This document shows, piece after piece, positions 53,652 to 62,832 of a DNA stretch of 64,000 nucleotides; position 1 is the first letter of the stretch, and the number at the start of each line of letters is the position of its first letter. The stretch spans positions 1,265,778-1,329,777 of the forward strand of contig JAPOWR010000001.1 in assembly GCA_026707545.1 (NCBI GenBank), written 5' to 3'. The position numbers and the translations under genes were made by a program. Under the pieces are notes generated by a model. The model saw nothing but the letters and a program-made list of their open reading frames with translations. It did not search any database and was not told where the DNA came from. This stretch comes from Acidobacteriota bacterium. GTDB taxonomy: Bacteria > Acidobacteriota > Thermoanaerobaculia > Multivoradales > Multivoraceae.

Positions 53652-54593
53652 TCAGACGAAGAGGGATGTCACGGAGCTGTTGTCGTGGATTCTGCGGATT
53701 GCCTCGCCGAGCAGAGCCGCAACGCTGTGGGGACGCAGCCGCGTGCTCCTGGCGAGCTTGTCCTCGAGCGGCGTCGTGTTCGTCACCAGCACACCCTCGA
53801 GTTTCGAGTCTTCGATTCGTTCGATCGCGGAAGCCGAGAGAACGCCGTGTATCCCCGCGGCGAAGATCCTCCGCGCCCCCTGGGCTGCCAGCGACTCGAC
53901 GGAGTTCAGCAACGTGCCACCGGTGTCGATGATGTCGTCGAGGATCAGAAGGTCGCGTCCCTTCACGTCGCCGATCACGTTCATCACCTCGGCCTCGTTC
54001 GCGGCCACCCGGCGCTTGTCGATGATGGCGAGTTCCGTGTGCAGGCGCTTGGCGATGGCTCTCGCCCTCGCAACTCCCCCGGCGTCCGGGGCCACGATCA
54101 TCAGATCGTCGATGCCTAGCGCCCTGATCGCGTCCAGGAGAACCGGCGCAGCGAACAGGTGGTCAACGGGGATGTCGAAGTAGCCGGAGATCTGGGCCGC
54201 GTGAACATCCATCGTCAGCAGCCGGTCGGCGCCGGCGGCTGTGATCAGGTCCGCCACCAGTTTGGCCGTGATCGGAACTCGCGGTTTGTCCTTCTTGTCC
54301 TGCCGGGCGTAGCCGTAGTACGGCAGGACGGCAGTGACACGCGCCGCCGATGCCCGCTTCACCGCGTCCAGCATGATCAGCAGTTCGACGAAGTTGTCGT
54401 TCACCGGCGTGCAGGTCGGCTGGACGATGAACACGTCGGTGCCGCGAACGTTCTCCTGAATCTGGCAGAAGATCTCTCCGTCGGCGAAGTTGTACGCGGT
54501 GACCTGGCCCGGCACCATGCCCAGGTAGTTGCAGATCTCGTTCGTCAAGGCGGGGTGCGCCCGCCCCCCGAAGATCTTCAACTCCGTGTACAT
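53652..54593 (-). CDS. prs: Ribose-phosphate pyrophosphokinase
   Basis: Makes PRPP from ribose 5-phosphate and ATP, for nucleotides, His and Trp. MYTELKIFGGRAHPALTNEI at 54593 is the normal opening (313 residues); an upstream ATG at 54626 adds 11 residues without an evident ribosome site. Motifs: ADGEIFCQIQENVRG, PYYGYARQDKKDKPR, TMDVHAAQISGYFDIPVDHLFA and the PRPP loop LILDDIIDTGGTL near 220. The gene is immediately downstream of tRNA-Gln and supplies the same operon as rplY and pth. Confidence 0.96.
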   Translation of the reverse strand: MYTELKIFGGRAHPALTNEICNYLGMVPGQVTAYNFADGEIFCQIQENVRGTDVFIVQPTCTPVNDNFVELLIMLDAVKRASAARVTAVLPYYGYARQDKKDKPRVPITAKLVADLITAAGADRLLTMDVHAAQISGYFDIPVDHLFAAPVLLDAIRALGIDDLMIVAPDAGGVARARAIAKRLHTELAIIDKRRVAANEAEVMNVIGDVKGRDLLILDDIIDTGGTLLNSVESLAAQGARRIFAAGIHGVLSASAIERIEDSKLEGVLVTNTTPLEDKLARSTRLRPHSVAALLGEAIRRIHDNSSVTSLFV

Positions 54594-54660
54594 GGCTCGC
54601 TCGACGTTGTTGGCGTGAACGCTCATGTGTTGCAAGGGGGAGAAGGCTGGCGCGGCTACG

Positions 54661-54735
54661 TGGTTGGGGCGGGAGGATTCGAACCCCCGAATGCGAGATC
54701 CAAAGTCTCGTGCCTTACCACTTGGCGACGCCCCA
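54661..54735 (-). tRNA. tRNA-Gln (anticodon UUG), CCA encoded
   Basis: Acceptor TGGGGCG pairs with CGCCCCA; anticodon stem CGAGA/TCTCG with loop CTTTGGA gives UUG; discriminator A and CCA encoded. Located between ispE and prs, the usual place in many Gram-negative genomes. Confidence 0.95.
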
Positions 54736-54813
54736 GACGGGCCGGCGGATTGTACATGAAGCGGCAGCAAAGGAGACGCTTTCCGCCAACCCGGGGGAAG
54801 GTCCTCACGGACC

Positions 54814-55695
54814 TCACGGCCTTGAATGCCCGGCCCGAGTAGAGGTTCGGAACAGGCGCACGTTCTGGCCCGCCACGGCGTCCTCCGCGTCCTTCCAGTC
54901 TCCGACACCGAACACGGCGCCGCCGGCACCGGAGAGCTGTGGCCCCCGGTCCGACTCGTCGAGTGCCAGCGCACAGAGCGCAACCACCAGACAGTCCACC
55001 TCCGGGTGAAGCCGCCGGACGACCGGTTCCAGGTCGTTTCCGCGGAGCCACCGGACCGTCTCGCGCCGCATCGACTGCGGCGGCAGCAGTTCGTCGTCCC
55101 TTAACTCCGCCTCACGTCCCCCAAGCCCACTCCAGTGGTTGTAAACGGCGGCGGTCGACACCTCCATCGCCGGCACCGCGACGATCACCGGCGCCGCGGC
55201 GACGTCCTCCAGAATCCGCAGCTGTTCTCCCCGACCGGTCGCCAGCACCGTCCCGCCGACCAGAAAGAAGGGCACATCGGAGCCGACCGTTGCGGCCGCG
55301 GCGTGAAGGCCGTCGGGGCTGAGCGGCTCGCCCCAGAGTTCCTGCAGCGCCAACAGCGTGCCCGCCGCATCACTGCTGCCGCCGCCGAGTCCGCTCCCCG
55401 CCGGAATGCGCTTCCTCAACTCGAAGCGCACGCCCCGCGCCGGCTCGCCAATCGCACCGAAGAACGTCCGCGCAGCCGCCAAGACGAGGTTCGAGTCATC
55501 GGCCGGTGCACCACCGCCGGGCACGTCGAGGTGCAAGGGGGCCTCGGGTTCGATCCGGGTTGCCGTCAGCCGGTCGCAGAGGGCGATCGTCTGCAGCACG
55601 GTCGAGATCGCGTGGTAACCGTCCGCCCGGCGGCCGTGAACCCGCAAACTCAGGTTGACCTTGGCGGGACACTCCAGGCTGACCTGCGTTCTCAT
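54814..55695 (-). CDS. ispE: 4-diphosphocytidyl-2-C-methyl-D-erythritol kinase
   Basis: GHMP kinase of the MEP isoprenoid pathway, 293 residues. ATG at 55695 overlaps the LolB-like stop by 4 bases. Motifs: CPAKVNLSLRVHGRRADGYHAISTV (substrate-binding), the GHMP ATP loop PAGSGLGGGSSDAAGTL near 97-113, and LSGAGGAVFGV at the C-terminus (where GSGG or SGSG is usual). Clear family member. Confidence 0.95.
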   Translation of the reverse strand: MRTQVSLECPAKVNLSLRVHGRRADGYHAISTVLQTIALCDRLTATRIEPEAPLHLDVPGGGAPADDSNLVLAAARTFFGAIGEPARGVRFELRKRIPAGSGLGGGSSDAAGTLLALQELWGEPLSPDGLHAAAATVGSDVPFFLVGGTVLATGRGEQLRILEDVAAAPVIVAVPAMEVSTAAVYNHWSGLGGREAELRDDELLPPQSMRRETVRWLRGNDLEPVVRRLHPEVDCLVVALCALALDESDRGPQLSGAGGAVFGVGDWKDAEDAVAGQNVRLFRTSTRAGHSRP

Positions 55696-56462
55696 CCGGC
55701 GCCGGACTCGCAGACTCCCGGCACGAACCCGTCCGGCACTTCCGGCGCCCGCAGCACACTCCTGAGCGGCTTCGCCGGCCTGTTCTGACGCCAACGTAGC
55801 TCAAGTCCCGCCTCGGGTTCCACCAGGCGGGCCATGCCGTCGGCGTCGATCCGCCAGGTGGCCCTCGTCCGAGCGCCGCGGTACAGCGTCCAGCTCCGCG
55901 GAGCGCTCGGGGTCGTCACCGCCGTCCACCGCCGGTCCCAGCGATCTTCAAAGTCGAGTTCGACGACACCGGAACCCTCCGCGGTGCTCTCCGCGACGGC
56001 CTGGTCGACCGGCGGCGCCGGCAGGCGCAGCAGCAGCAGCGCGGCGACGGCCCCGGCCGGAACCGGTCCGAGCGAGAGGGCGGGGATCTCGAGGTCACCC
56101 CGGTACCGGCAGAACGTCCGCTCACGCACCCACAGCACCAGGGCGCGGCCATCCAGGACGTTGAGGTCCCACCATCGGCGGCCCAGGCGGTCCGAAGCCT
56201 CCACGTGAAAGCGGTCGGGCGACTCGAAACGCAACGCGAGATTGAGCGTTCCGTCCCCCTCCGGACCGTCGTACCGCATCTTGAGGATGCGCTGGGTACC
56301 CCACTCCGCCCGGGGAATCTCCCACGGCAGCGCGGCTCCCGTGCCGCCTGTGTCCGCGACAGGCAGGACCTCCCGGGTCGGGCCGGCACTGGCGCAGCCG
56401 ATCAGCCAGGACAGGCCGGCCAGCACCGCCAGGAGCGCCGCGAACCGGCCGGCAGACGTCAG
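55692..56462 (-). CDS. LolB-like outer membrane lipoprotein, probable CTG start
   Basis: About 256 residues. A clear lipoprotein signal (TSAGRFAALLAVLAGLSWLIGC, lipobox LIGC) with no ATG, GTG or TTG nearby in frame; CTG at 56462 with GAGAG upstream is the best start. The nearest ATG (56525) would need a 56-base overlap with the TPR gene. The mature part has a beta-rich fold like LolB/DUF4292 (LRFESPDRFHVEASDRLGRRWWDLNVLDGRALVLW). In Gram-negative bacteria LolB receives lipoproteins from LolA; a match to LolB proper is not certain. Position upstream of ispE matches lolB-ispE order in Proteobacteria. Confidence 0.7.
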   Translation of the reverse strand: MTSAGRFAALLAVLAGLSWLIGCASAGPTREVLPVADTGGTGAALPWEIPRAEWGTQRILKMRYDGPEGDGTLNLALRFESPDRFHVEASDRLGRRWWDLNVLDGRALVLWVRERTFCRYRGDLEIPALSLGPVPAGAVAALLLLRLPAPPVDQAVAESTAEGSGVVELDFEDRWDRRWTAVTTPSAPRSWTLYRGARTRATWRIDADGMARLVEPEAGLELRWRQNRPAKPLRSVLRAPEVPDGFVPGVCESGAG

Positions 56463-56469
56463 CCAGCTC

Positions 56470-58527
56470 TCAACGCCGAGACAGTTTGCCCAGTTTGCGG
56501 CGCACCGCCTCGACGTTCTCGTCATCGTTGATCGCCAGTGCGTGCTCGTAGGCCTCGCGAGCTCGCCGCTCGTCGCCGAGGGCGACGTAGACGTCCCCGA
56601 GATGCTCCAGGATGACGGAGTCCTCAGGCACCAACTGGTTCGCTCGCTCCAGGTGGCGCCGCGCCTCTTCGAGCTTACCCAGCCGGAAGAGCGCCCAGCC
56701 CAGGGAGTCCACGTAGGCACCGTTGTTCGGTTCGAGAGCCACGGCCCGGCGCACGAGCTCCAGCGCCTGCTCCAGGTTCTCGTTGTTGTCCGCCCACATG
56801 TAGCCCAGGTAGTTCATCGCGGTGCTGTGTTCGGGCTGGATCTCGAGCACCGCCTGGAACTGCTCGGCCGCCTCCTCGTAGCGGCGCGTGCGTTCGTAGG
56901 AAGCCCCAAGCTGGAACAGGAGGCCGACACGCGTCTCCGGGTCGGCTTCTTCCACTCCAGCATCGATCCTCGCGAGGGCCCGCTCGAGAAACGGGACGGA
57001 TTCCGCGAACCGTTCCTGTCCGTAACACAGGGACGCCACGGTCCCCAGCCGCTCGACGTCTCCGCCCGCAGCGAGGTCCTCGAAGACCCGGACTGCCTGC
57101 CGGTCGGCACCGAGATCGAAGAAGAGCCGCGCCTTCCGGTCCAGCGCCTGGTAGTCGGGAGTGCCGTCCGCGCTGGCCGACAGCAGACGCCGGTTGGCGA
57201 CCGCGTCACGACGCAATATGGCTATCGCGCGCCGCTTCCTGCCCGCTTCCACCAGCAGTTCCGCCTGGCTCAACAGGAGCTCGACCGATTCGCCCTGGCG
57301 TTCTACCTCCGCCTCCAGTTCGGCCAGGGCCCGGTCCGTCTCGCCTGATCGCCGGAGCGCCTCGACCAACAGACCGAGACCGTAGTTGGCCAGATCCCGG
57401 CCCGGTTCCGTACCGCGGTCGGCCCGGTCGACCAGTCTCCGGCCGATCTGACCGATTCGCTCCCACTCGTCCGCTTCGAGCAGCCGCCGCACGAGCTCGG
57501 ACAGGACTTGCAGGTCCTCCGGCCGTTCCCTCCGCAGACTCTCGAGCAGGTCGATCGACTCGCTCGTCCGGCCCGAGGCGCCGAGAATGCCCGCCTCCAG
57601 GAGGCGGACGCCCCAGTTGCGCCGGTCGGCGCGCGGGAGTTCCCGCAACCGGCGCAGGGCCACGGCGAGATCCTCGGTTCGTTGATCGGGCGTCCGACCG
57701 CGAGTCGTGGCGCGCCGGTAGTACTGCTCCGCCAGCGTGGCTCGAACGAACGGCACGTCGGCGAACTCCTCAGCCAGGCGCTCCAGCATTTCGATCGCCC
57801 TCGTGTGGTTTCCCCGGCGACCCTCTCTCCTGGCCAGCTCCAATCGCTCCTCGAGCGAGAGATCCCCGAACCGCCGCATGTCGGCCTGAACCTCCCGTGC
57901 CCGATCCTCCTCGCCCGCCGCCCTCAGGGCGTCGACGAGCATCTGCTGCAGTTGGCGGTTGCCGTTGTGGTAGCTGACCAGTTCCTCGAGAACCGCAGCC
58001 GCCTCCTTATGCTGCCCCAGCCCGACACGAAGCTGGTACAACGCCAGCATGCCGTCCATGTCACTCGGCGCCACCCCGCGCAGGGCCTCGAGCGCCTCGA
58101 GCGCGCGGTCAACCGCCGCGCGGTCGCGACCGCGGTCGGAGAGTTCCATCTGTATTCGTCCGTACCTGCGTAGCACGTCGACATCGTCGGGTGCATTCCG
58201 GTAGGCCACTGCCAGGTGGTCGGCCGCTTCCTCGAACCGCCCGAGCCGAACCAGGAAGTCCGCGAGACCGACCCTCAGAAAGGGCGCCTCCGGATCGATG
58301 GCCACCGCCCGCTCGAAGAGCCCAAGCGCCTCGTCCGTGCGACCGGCCTCGCCGGCCAGCATGCGGGCGGCTGCGAACAGAAACGGACCGCTCTCGCCTG
58401 CCGCTTCCTCGGCCTCTTGTGCGATCGCACCCGACCCGCCCAGGCAGATCAGCACGAGCGGCGCGGCGAGTCGCCGACGCCAGGTAGCTGACGCTCCGGG
58501 CGCCGGGAGCTTTCCTGCGGGGTCCAT
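56470..58527 (-). CDS. Exported TPR-repeat protein
   Basis: 685 residues from the ATG at 58527: a signal peptide (RRRLAAPLVLICLGGSGAIAQ) and then about 15 tetratricopeptide repeats through the C-terminus (for instance ALGLFERAVAIDPEAPFLRVGLADFLVRLGRFEEA; EQFQAVLEIQPEHSTAMNYLGYM; EARRHLERANQLVPEDSVILEHLGDVYVALGDERRAREAYEHAL). Likely a periplasmic scaffold, possibly working with the lipoprotein encoded next, as TPR proteins upstream of lolB-ispE are common. Client unknown. Confidence 0.88.
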   Translation of the reverse strand: MDPAGKLPAPGASATWRRRLAAPLVLICLGGSGAIAQEAEEAAGESGPFLFAAARMLAGEAGRTDEALGLFERAVAIDPEAPFLRVGLADFLVRLGRFEEAADHLAVAYRNAPDDVDVLRRYGRIQMELSDRGRDRAAVDRALEALEALRGVAPSDMDGMLALYQLRVGLGQHKEAAAVLEELVSYHNGNRQLQQMLVDALRAAGEEDRAREVQADMRRFGDLSLEERLELARREGRRGNHTRAIEMLERLAEEFADVPFVRATLAEQYYRRATTRGRTPDQRTEDLAVALRRLRELPRADRRNWGVRLLEAGILGASGRTSESIDLLESLRRERPEDLQVLSELVRRLLEADEWERIGQIGRRLVDRADRGTEPGRDLANYGLGLLVEALRRSGETDRALAELEAEVERQGESVELLLSQAELLVEAGRKRRAIAILRRDAVANRRLLSASADGTPDYQALDRKARLFFDLGADRQAVRVFEDLAAGGDVERLGTVASLCYGQERFAESVPFLERALARIDAGVEEADPETRVGLLFQLGASYERTRRYEEAAEQFQAVLEIQPEHSTAMNYLGYMWADNNENLEQALELVRRAVALEPNNGAYVDSLGWALFRLGKLEEARRHLERANQLVPEDSVILEHLGDVYVALGDERRAREAYEHALAINDDENVEAVRRKLGKLSRR

Positions 58528-58590
58528 GCGGGCGGCAAGGTTAGCAGTCCCGACGATCCCCGCGGCGTTCGCACGGGGCATCCCGCACCT

Positions 58591-58619
58591 TTACGGAAGG
58601 GGTCCCGGCAGGCTAGAAT
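58591..58619 (+). promoter_or_regulatory. Promoter of the HU/IHF gene
   Basis: -35 TTACGG (58591-58596), 17-base spacer, -10 TAGAAT (58614-58619). Start near 58626, leader about 73 bases. The -35 is a weak match. Confidence 0.5.
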
Positions 58620-58698
58620 GCCCGGTTCACGGCCGTTCGCCAGACGGCGTCCGGCACCACCGCCGGAAGGCGGCCGACGGCTCTGAGGAGGCGCTCCC

Positions 58699-58965
58699 AT
58701 GATCAAGGCGGACATCGTGAATCGGGTCGCTGAGAACTCGGATCTCCCCCGCGTCAAGGCCGCGCGGGCGGTCGACACGATCCTCGGCGCCATGAAGGAC
58801 GCCCTCGGCGACGGCAAGCGAATCGAACTCCGCGGCTTCGGTGTGTTCCAGGTCCGCAATCGCAAGCGCGGCGTGGGGCGCAATCCCAAGACGGGAGTCG
58901 AAGTGACGATCGCCCCAGGCAAGACCGTCCGCTTCAAACCCGGCAAGGAACTGAAGAACCTCTAA
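58699..58965 (+). CDS. HU/IHF-family DNA-binding protein
   Basis: 88 residues, nucleoid-associated DNA-bending protein. Strong GAGGAGG ribosome site 7 bases before ATG. The dimer core (MIKADIVNRVAENSDLPRVKAARAVDTIL) and the DNA-intercalating arm (ELRGFGVFQVRNRKRGVGRNPKTG) are present; the proline of the arm is in RNPKTG. It resembles IHF-beta/HU in several groups, so the exact subtype is not assigned. Facing dtd with a 4-base overlap. Confidence 0.94.
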   Translation: MIKADIVNRVAENSDLPRVKAARAVDTILGAMKDALGDGKRIELRGFGVFQVRNRKRGVGRNPKTGVEVTIAPGKTVRFKPGKELKNL

Positions 58966-59399
58966 GATTCCAGCACGAAGGTCACCGGCCCCTCGTTCGC
59001 GAGTTCCACGCGCATCCGGGCTCCGAAGCGGCCTTCTTCGACGGCAAGCCCCGCCTCTTCCAGCCGCCTGCGCAGACTAGCGAGCAACGGCTGTGCTACC
59101 TCCGGACGCGCCGCCCGGTCGAAGGACGGCCGTCTTCCCTTGCGTGTCGAGGCGGCGAGCGTGAACTGCGATACGAGCAGGACCGCACCTCCCGCCTGAC
59201 GCACATCCAGGTTCATCCTTCCCTGCTCGTCGTCGAACAGCCGGAGGCGGCTCAACTTGGAAGCGGCAGCCGCCACCTGGTCCTCGCCGTCGCCTGTTTC
59301 CGCTCCCGCCAAGACGAGCAGGCCATGGTCGATTCGACCCACGGTCCGGCCGTCGACCGTGACCGACGCCGAACTGACCCGCTGCACGACCAGGCGCAC
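58962..59399 (-). CDS. dtd: D-aminoacyl-tRNA deacylase
   Basis: Clears D-amino acids from charged tRNA. 145 residues with MRLVVQRVSSASVTVDGRTVG, SQFTLAASTRKGRRPSF (SQxTLxA motif near 80) and the NEGPVTFVLES end (Gly-cisPro region). Correct length. Confidence 0.95.
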   Translation of the reverse strand: MRLVVQRVSSASVTVDGRTVGRIDHGLLVLAGAETGDGEDQVAAAASKLSRLRLFDDEQGRMNLDVRQAGGAVLLVSQFTLAASTRKGRRPSFDRAARPEVAQPLLASLRRRLEEAGLAVEEGRFGARMRVELANEGPVTFVLES

Positions 59400-59599
59400 G
59401 ACCGAACGATAACGCCGGTGCCCACCCCGAGCACCGCTCCAGCCGCTACGATCAACCGGCGCGACGGCCGGGCGACATCCCCGGCCCGAGTTCCGTACAA
59501 GAAGGCGAGGGGCGTGATGCCGCTCGCGCCGCCCTTCGCTCCCCGCCGTGACGAAACCGAAGCTCCTACCGATCCATCAGAAAGGACGACTCACCCCAA

Positions 59600-60040
59600 A
59601 TGTTGAACCATGTGATCCTGATCGGCCATCTCGGCCGCGACCCGGAACTCCGCACGACCCAATCCGGCCAGACGGTCGCCAACTTCAGCGTCGCCACGAA
59701 TCGGCGCTGGACGGACCGTGACGGCAACCGGCAAGAGGAGACGGAGTGGCACTACATCGTCTGCTGGGGCCGCCAGGCCGAGGTCGCCGGTCAGTACCTG
59801 ACGAGGGGCAAGCTGGTATCGGTCGAGGGCCGGCTCCAGACCCGCTCCTGGGACGATCAGCAGAGCGGCCAGAAACGCTACCGCACCGAGATCGTGTGCC
59901 GGAACTTCCAAATGCTCGGCGGCCGCGGCGACAGCGGCGGCCAACCCGGCTACGGCCGCAGCCAGGGGGCTCCGGCCCAGCCCGCTCCCAACGATCCCGG
60001 CTTCGACCCCGCCGGTGCCGACGACGACATCCCCTTCTAG
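59600..60040 (+). CDS. ssb: Single-strand DNA-binding protein
   Basis: 146 residues: OB fold [34 protein letters not shown] and [35 protein letters not shown]. The flexible Gly/Pro/Gln linker leads to the acidic tip DDDIPF that recruits RecJ, RecG, PriA and other partners, several of which are in this window. AGAAAGGA lies 13 bases upstream, unusually far for a ribosome site. Facing mutS with 3 bases between stops. Confidence 0.97.
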   Translation: MLNHVILIGHLGRDPELRTTQSGQTVANFSVATNRRWTDRDGNRQEETEWHYIVCWGRQAEVAGQYLTRGKLVSVEGRLQTRSWDDQQSGQKRYRTEIVCRNFQMLGGRGDSGGQPGYGRSQGAPAQPAPNDPGFDPAGADDDIPF

Positions 60041-60043
60041 GAG

Positions 60044-62806
60044 CTAGGAGTCTTCGCGCCGGCCGGACTCCGAGGTCTCCGGCGCTTTCGGTCCCGATCT
60101 GAGCCTGTCCTGGAGGGTTTGCACCAGATTCAGCGCGGCCAAGGGCGTCAACTGTTCGACGTCGACGCCGCGAAGCGCTTCGACCACCGCCTCGTCCTCG
60201 CCGGCCCACAGGGAGAGCTGATCGGGTGCCTGGTCCGGCGGGCCGCCGGCCGCTCCCTCGGCGACCCTCGGCTTGCCTGAGAAGCTGTACTGCTGGGACT
60301 CGATGTTCTCCAGCACCGCAGCCGCACGTTCGATCACCTCTGGCGGTACCCCGGCCAGCCGGGCGACATGCAAGCCATAGGACTTGTCCGCGCGGCCCGC
60401 GGCGACCCGGTGCAGGAACAGGATCTGTTCCTGCCACTCCTTGACCGCCATGCGCCGGTTCGCCACGCGGGAAAGCGTCGCAGGCAGACCGGTCAGTTCG
60501 TGGTAGTGGGTCGCAAAGAGCGCCAGACAGCCGTTCCGCTCGTGCAGGCGTTCGACGATCGCCCAGGCCAGCGACAGGCCGTCGTATGTCGCAGTACCGC
60601 GGCCAACCTCGTCGAGTACGACCAGGCTGTCGGGCGTCGCGTGACGGAGGATGTTCGCGGTCTCGACCATCTCCACCATGAAGGTGGACTCACCCCGGGC
60701 CAGGTCGTCGCTGGCGCCGACACGGGTGAAGATGCGATCGACCAGCCCGATCTCGGCGCTCTGAGCGGGCACGAAGCTCCCGGCGTGGGCCATCAGCACG
60801 ATCAGCGCCACCTGCCGCAGATAGGTCGACTTGCCGCCCATGTTGGGACCCGTGAGCAGGACGATCTGATCCGTCTCGCGGTCCAGCGCAACGTCGTTCG
60901 GTACGAAGCCCGAGGCGCCTCGCACCGCCGCCGCCGACCGCTCGACGACTGGATGCCGCCCGTCGCGGATCTCGATTCGGCCCGCTGACGGCAGCATGCT
61001 CGGTCGCACGTAGTCGTAGCGGCCGGCAGCCTCCGCCAGAGCGGCCAGACAATCGATCTCCGCCAACGCACCGGCAAGTTCCAGGAGCCGCGAGGCCTGG
61101 TCCGCGATCTCGAGGCGCAGTCCCTCGAACAGCTCCTGTTCCAGCGCGAGCTGACCGCTCTCGGCTCCCAGAATCTGCTGCTCCAGCGTCTTCAGCTCGT
61201 CCGTCACATAGCGCTCGGCATGGGTCAGCGTCTGCCGCCGCACGTAGTGGTCGGGAACCCGGTCCTGCTGGGTCTTCCGCACCTCGAAGTAGTAGCCGAA
61301 GACCCGGTTGTAGCCGACCTTCAGGGTCGCGATACCGGTCGCTTCGCGCTCGCGGGCCTCGAGGGCGGCCACATGCCCCTTGCCGTCCCAAGCCAGTGAA
61401 CGGAGCCGGTCGAGTTCGGCGTCGACCCCCCCGGCGATCACGCCGCCTTCAGTCAGGGATCCGGGCGTCTCCGCCAGCACGGAGTCCAGTCTCGACCGGA
61501 GACCGGTCAGCGGCTCCACCACAACCAGACGGGCAAGAAGCTCCCCCCGCAGGCCCTCGAGAACCCCCTGCACGGACGGCGCCTCGCGCAGGGTGTCCCG
61601 TAGCGCCCCGACCTCCCGCGGCGTGATCCGTCCGAGCACGGCCCGGGAAGTCAACCGCTCCAGATCGGCAATGCGCATCAACCGCGACCGAAGTGTCTCG
61701 CGCCGGACGATCTCGGAGAGCAGCACCGCCACCCCGTCGTGGCGGTCACCGAGCGCCGTCAGGTCGCGCAGGGGGCGGCTCAACCAGCGTCGCAGCATGC
61801 GCTTCCCGGGTCCGGTGAGCGTCAGGTCGAGTACCTCCACCAGGGTTTTTCCCGCCTCGTGCTGGAGGTGGCGAAAGACCTCCAGGTTGCGCAGCGTCGT
61901 CTCGTCCAGCACGACGCAGCGATCGTCGTGCTGAACCTCCAGCGCGGCGACGTGGTCGATGTCGGAGCGCGCCGCCCCACGTGCATAGTCCAGCACCAGG
62001 GCGGCCGCGGTAACCGCCGCCTCCCCGTCGGCGAGACCGAATCCGCGCAGGTTCTCGACTCCGAACTGCCGCCGCAGGACCCGGCCGGCCGGCGACGGTC
62101 GCGGAGCCTGGGCCTCGTCGATCTCCGTGTGCGGTGTGCCAGCGCGGCCAATCCAGGCCGCCAGAAGTCCATCGGGGTCAACGCCGGCGGCCGCGAGATC
62201 GGCCGTACAGGTGAGGACTTCCCGCGGCGCCAGTCGCTCCAGGTCCTCGACCGCCTCCTCCACACTCGGCCACCGCCTCACGAAGAACTCGCCGGTCGAG
62301 AGATCGAGAAACGCCCCAGCCCCGGACGCCCTGTCGAAACGAATCCCGGCCAGGTAGTTCGGACGGGCCTGGTCCAGCATTTCGAGGTCGCTGATCGTTC
62401 CCGGCGTCACGACCCGCGTGACCTCCCGGCGCACAAGACCCCTGGCCTGTGCCGGATCCTCCACCTGGTCGCACACCGCGACCTTGAAGCCGGCGTCCAG
62501 CAGCCTGCCGATGTAGGCGTCGACCGCGTGGTGGGGCACGCCGCACATCGGCGCTTCGCTGGCCGTGCCCTTCTGGCGGGCTGTCAGCGCGACATCGAGT
62601 ACCGGCGCCGCGGTCACGGCGTCCTCGAAGAACATCTCGAAGAAGTCGCCCATCCGGTACAGAAGGATGGCGTCGGGATGCTCCGACTTCACCGTCAGGT
62701 AGTGCCGGAGCATCGGCGTCATCGCCGAGAGCTTCCGGGCCGTCCCGCTCGATGCGGCGGTTGCCCGCGAATCCTCCGCGTCTTCGGCGGTGCTCGATCT
62801 AACCAC
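60044..62806 (-). CDS. mutS: DNA mismatch repair protein MutS
   Basis: 920 residues (GTG at 62806; an ATG at 62722 gives 892). Mismatch-binding domain I opens TPMLRHYLTVKSEHPDAILLYRMGDFFEMFFEDA, with the FxE motif as FFEMF. The ATPase has GPNMGGKSTYLRQVALIVLMAHAGSFVPA (Walker A near 625), ARGESTFMVEMVETANILRHA, VVLDEVGRGTATYDG and ALFATHYHELT. A C-terminal linker follows. MutL is not here. The beta-clamp or dimerisation tail is short. Divergent from tsaB. Confidence 0.96.
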   Translation of the reverse strand: MVRSSTAEDAEDSRATAASSGTARKLSAMTPMLRHYLTVKSEHPDAILLYRMGDFFEMFFEDAVTAAPVLDVALTARQKGTASEAPMCGVPHHAVDAYIGRLLDAGFKVAVCDQVEDPAQARGLVRREVTRVVTPGTISDLEMLDQARPNYLAGIRFDRASGAGAFLDLSTGEFFVRRWPSVEEAVEDLERLAPREVLTCTADLAAAGVDPDGLLAAWIGRAGTPHTEIDEAQAPRPSPAGRVLRRQFGVENLRGFGLADGEAAVTAAALVLDYARGAARSDIDHVAALEVQHDDRCVVLDETTLRNLEVFRHLQHEAGKTLVEVLDLTLTGPGKRMLRRWLSRPLRDLTALGDRHDGVAVLLSEIVRRETLRSRLMRIADLERLTSRAVLGRITPREVGALRDTLREAPSVQGVLEGLRGELLARLVVVEPLTGLRSRLDSVLAETPGSLTEGGVIAGGVDAELDRLRSLAWDGKGHVAALEAREREATGIATLKVGYNRVFGYYFEVRKTQQDRVPDHYVRRQTLTHAERYVTDELKTLEQQILGAESGQLALEQELFEGLRLEIADQASRLLELAGALAEIDCLAALAEAAGRYDYVRPSMLPSAGRIEIRDGRHPVVERSAAAVRGASGFVPNDVALDRETDQIVLLTGPNMGGKSTYLRQVALIVLMAHAGSFVPAQSAEIGLVDRIFTRVGASDDLARGESTFMVEMVETANILRHATPDSLVVLDEVGRGTATYDGLSLAWAIVERLHERNGCLALFATHYHELTGLPATLSRVANRRMAVKEWQEQILFLHRVAAGRADKSYGLHVARLAGVPPEVIERAAAVLENIESQQYSFSGKPRVAEGAAGGPPDQAPDQLSLWAGEDEAVVEALRGVDVEQLTPLAALNLVQTLQDRLRSGPKAPETSESGRREDS

Positions 62807-62819
62807 GGGCAGCCGCCAG

Positions 62820-62825
62820 TATATT
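62820..62825 (+). promoter_or_regulatory. -10 box of tsaB
   Basis: TATATT 7 bases before the ATG at 62833, predicting initiation at or one base from the start codon (leaderless). No good -35. Confidence 0.4.
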
Positions 62826-62832
62826 GAGCCGA

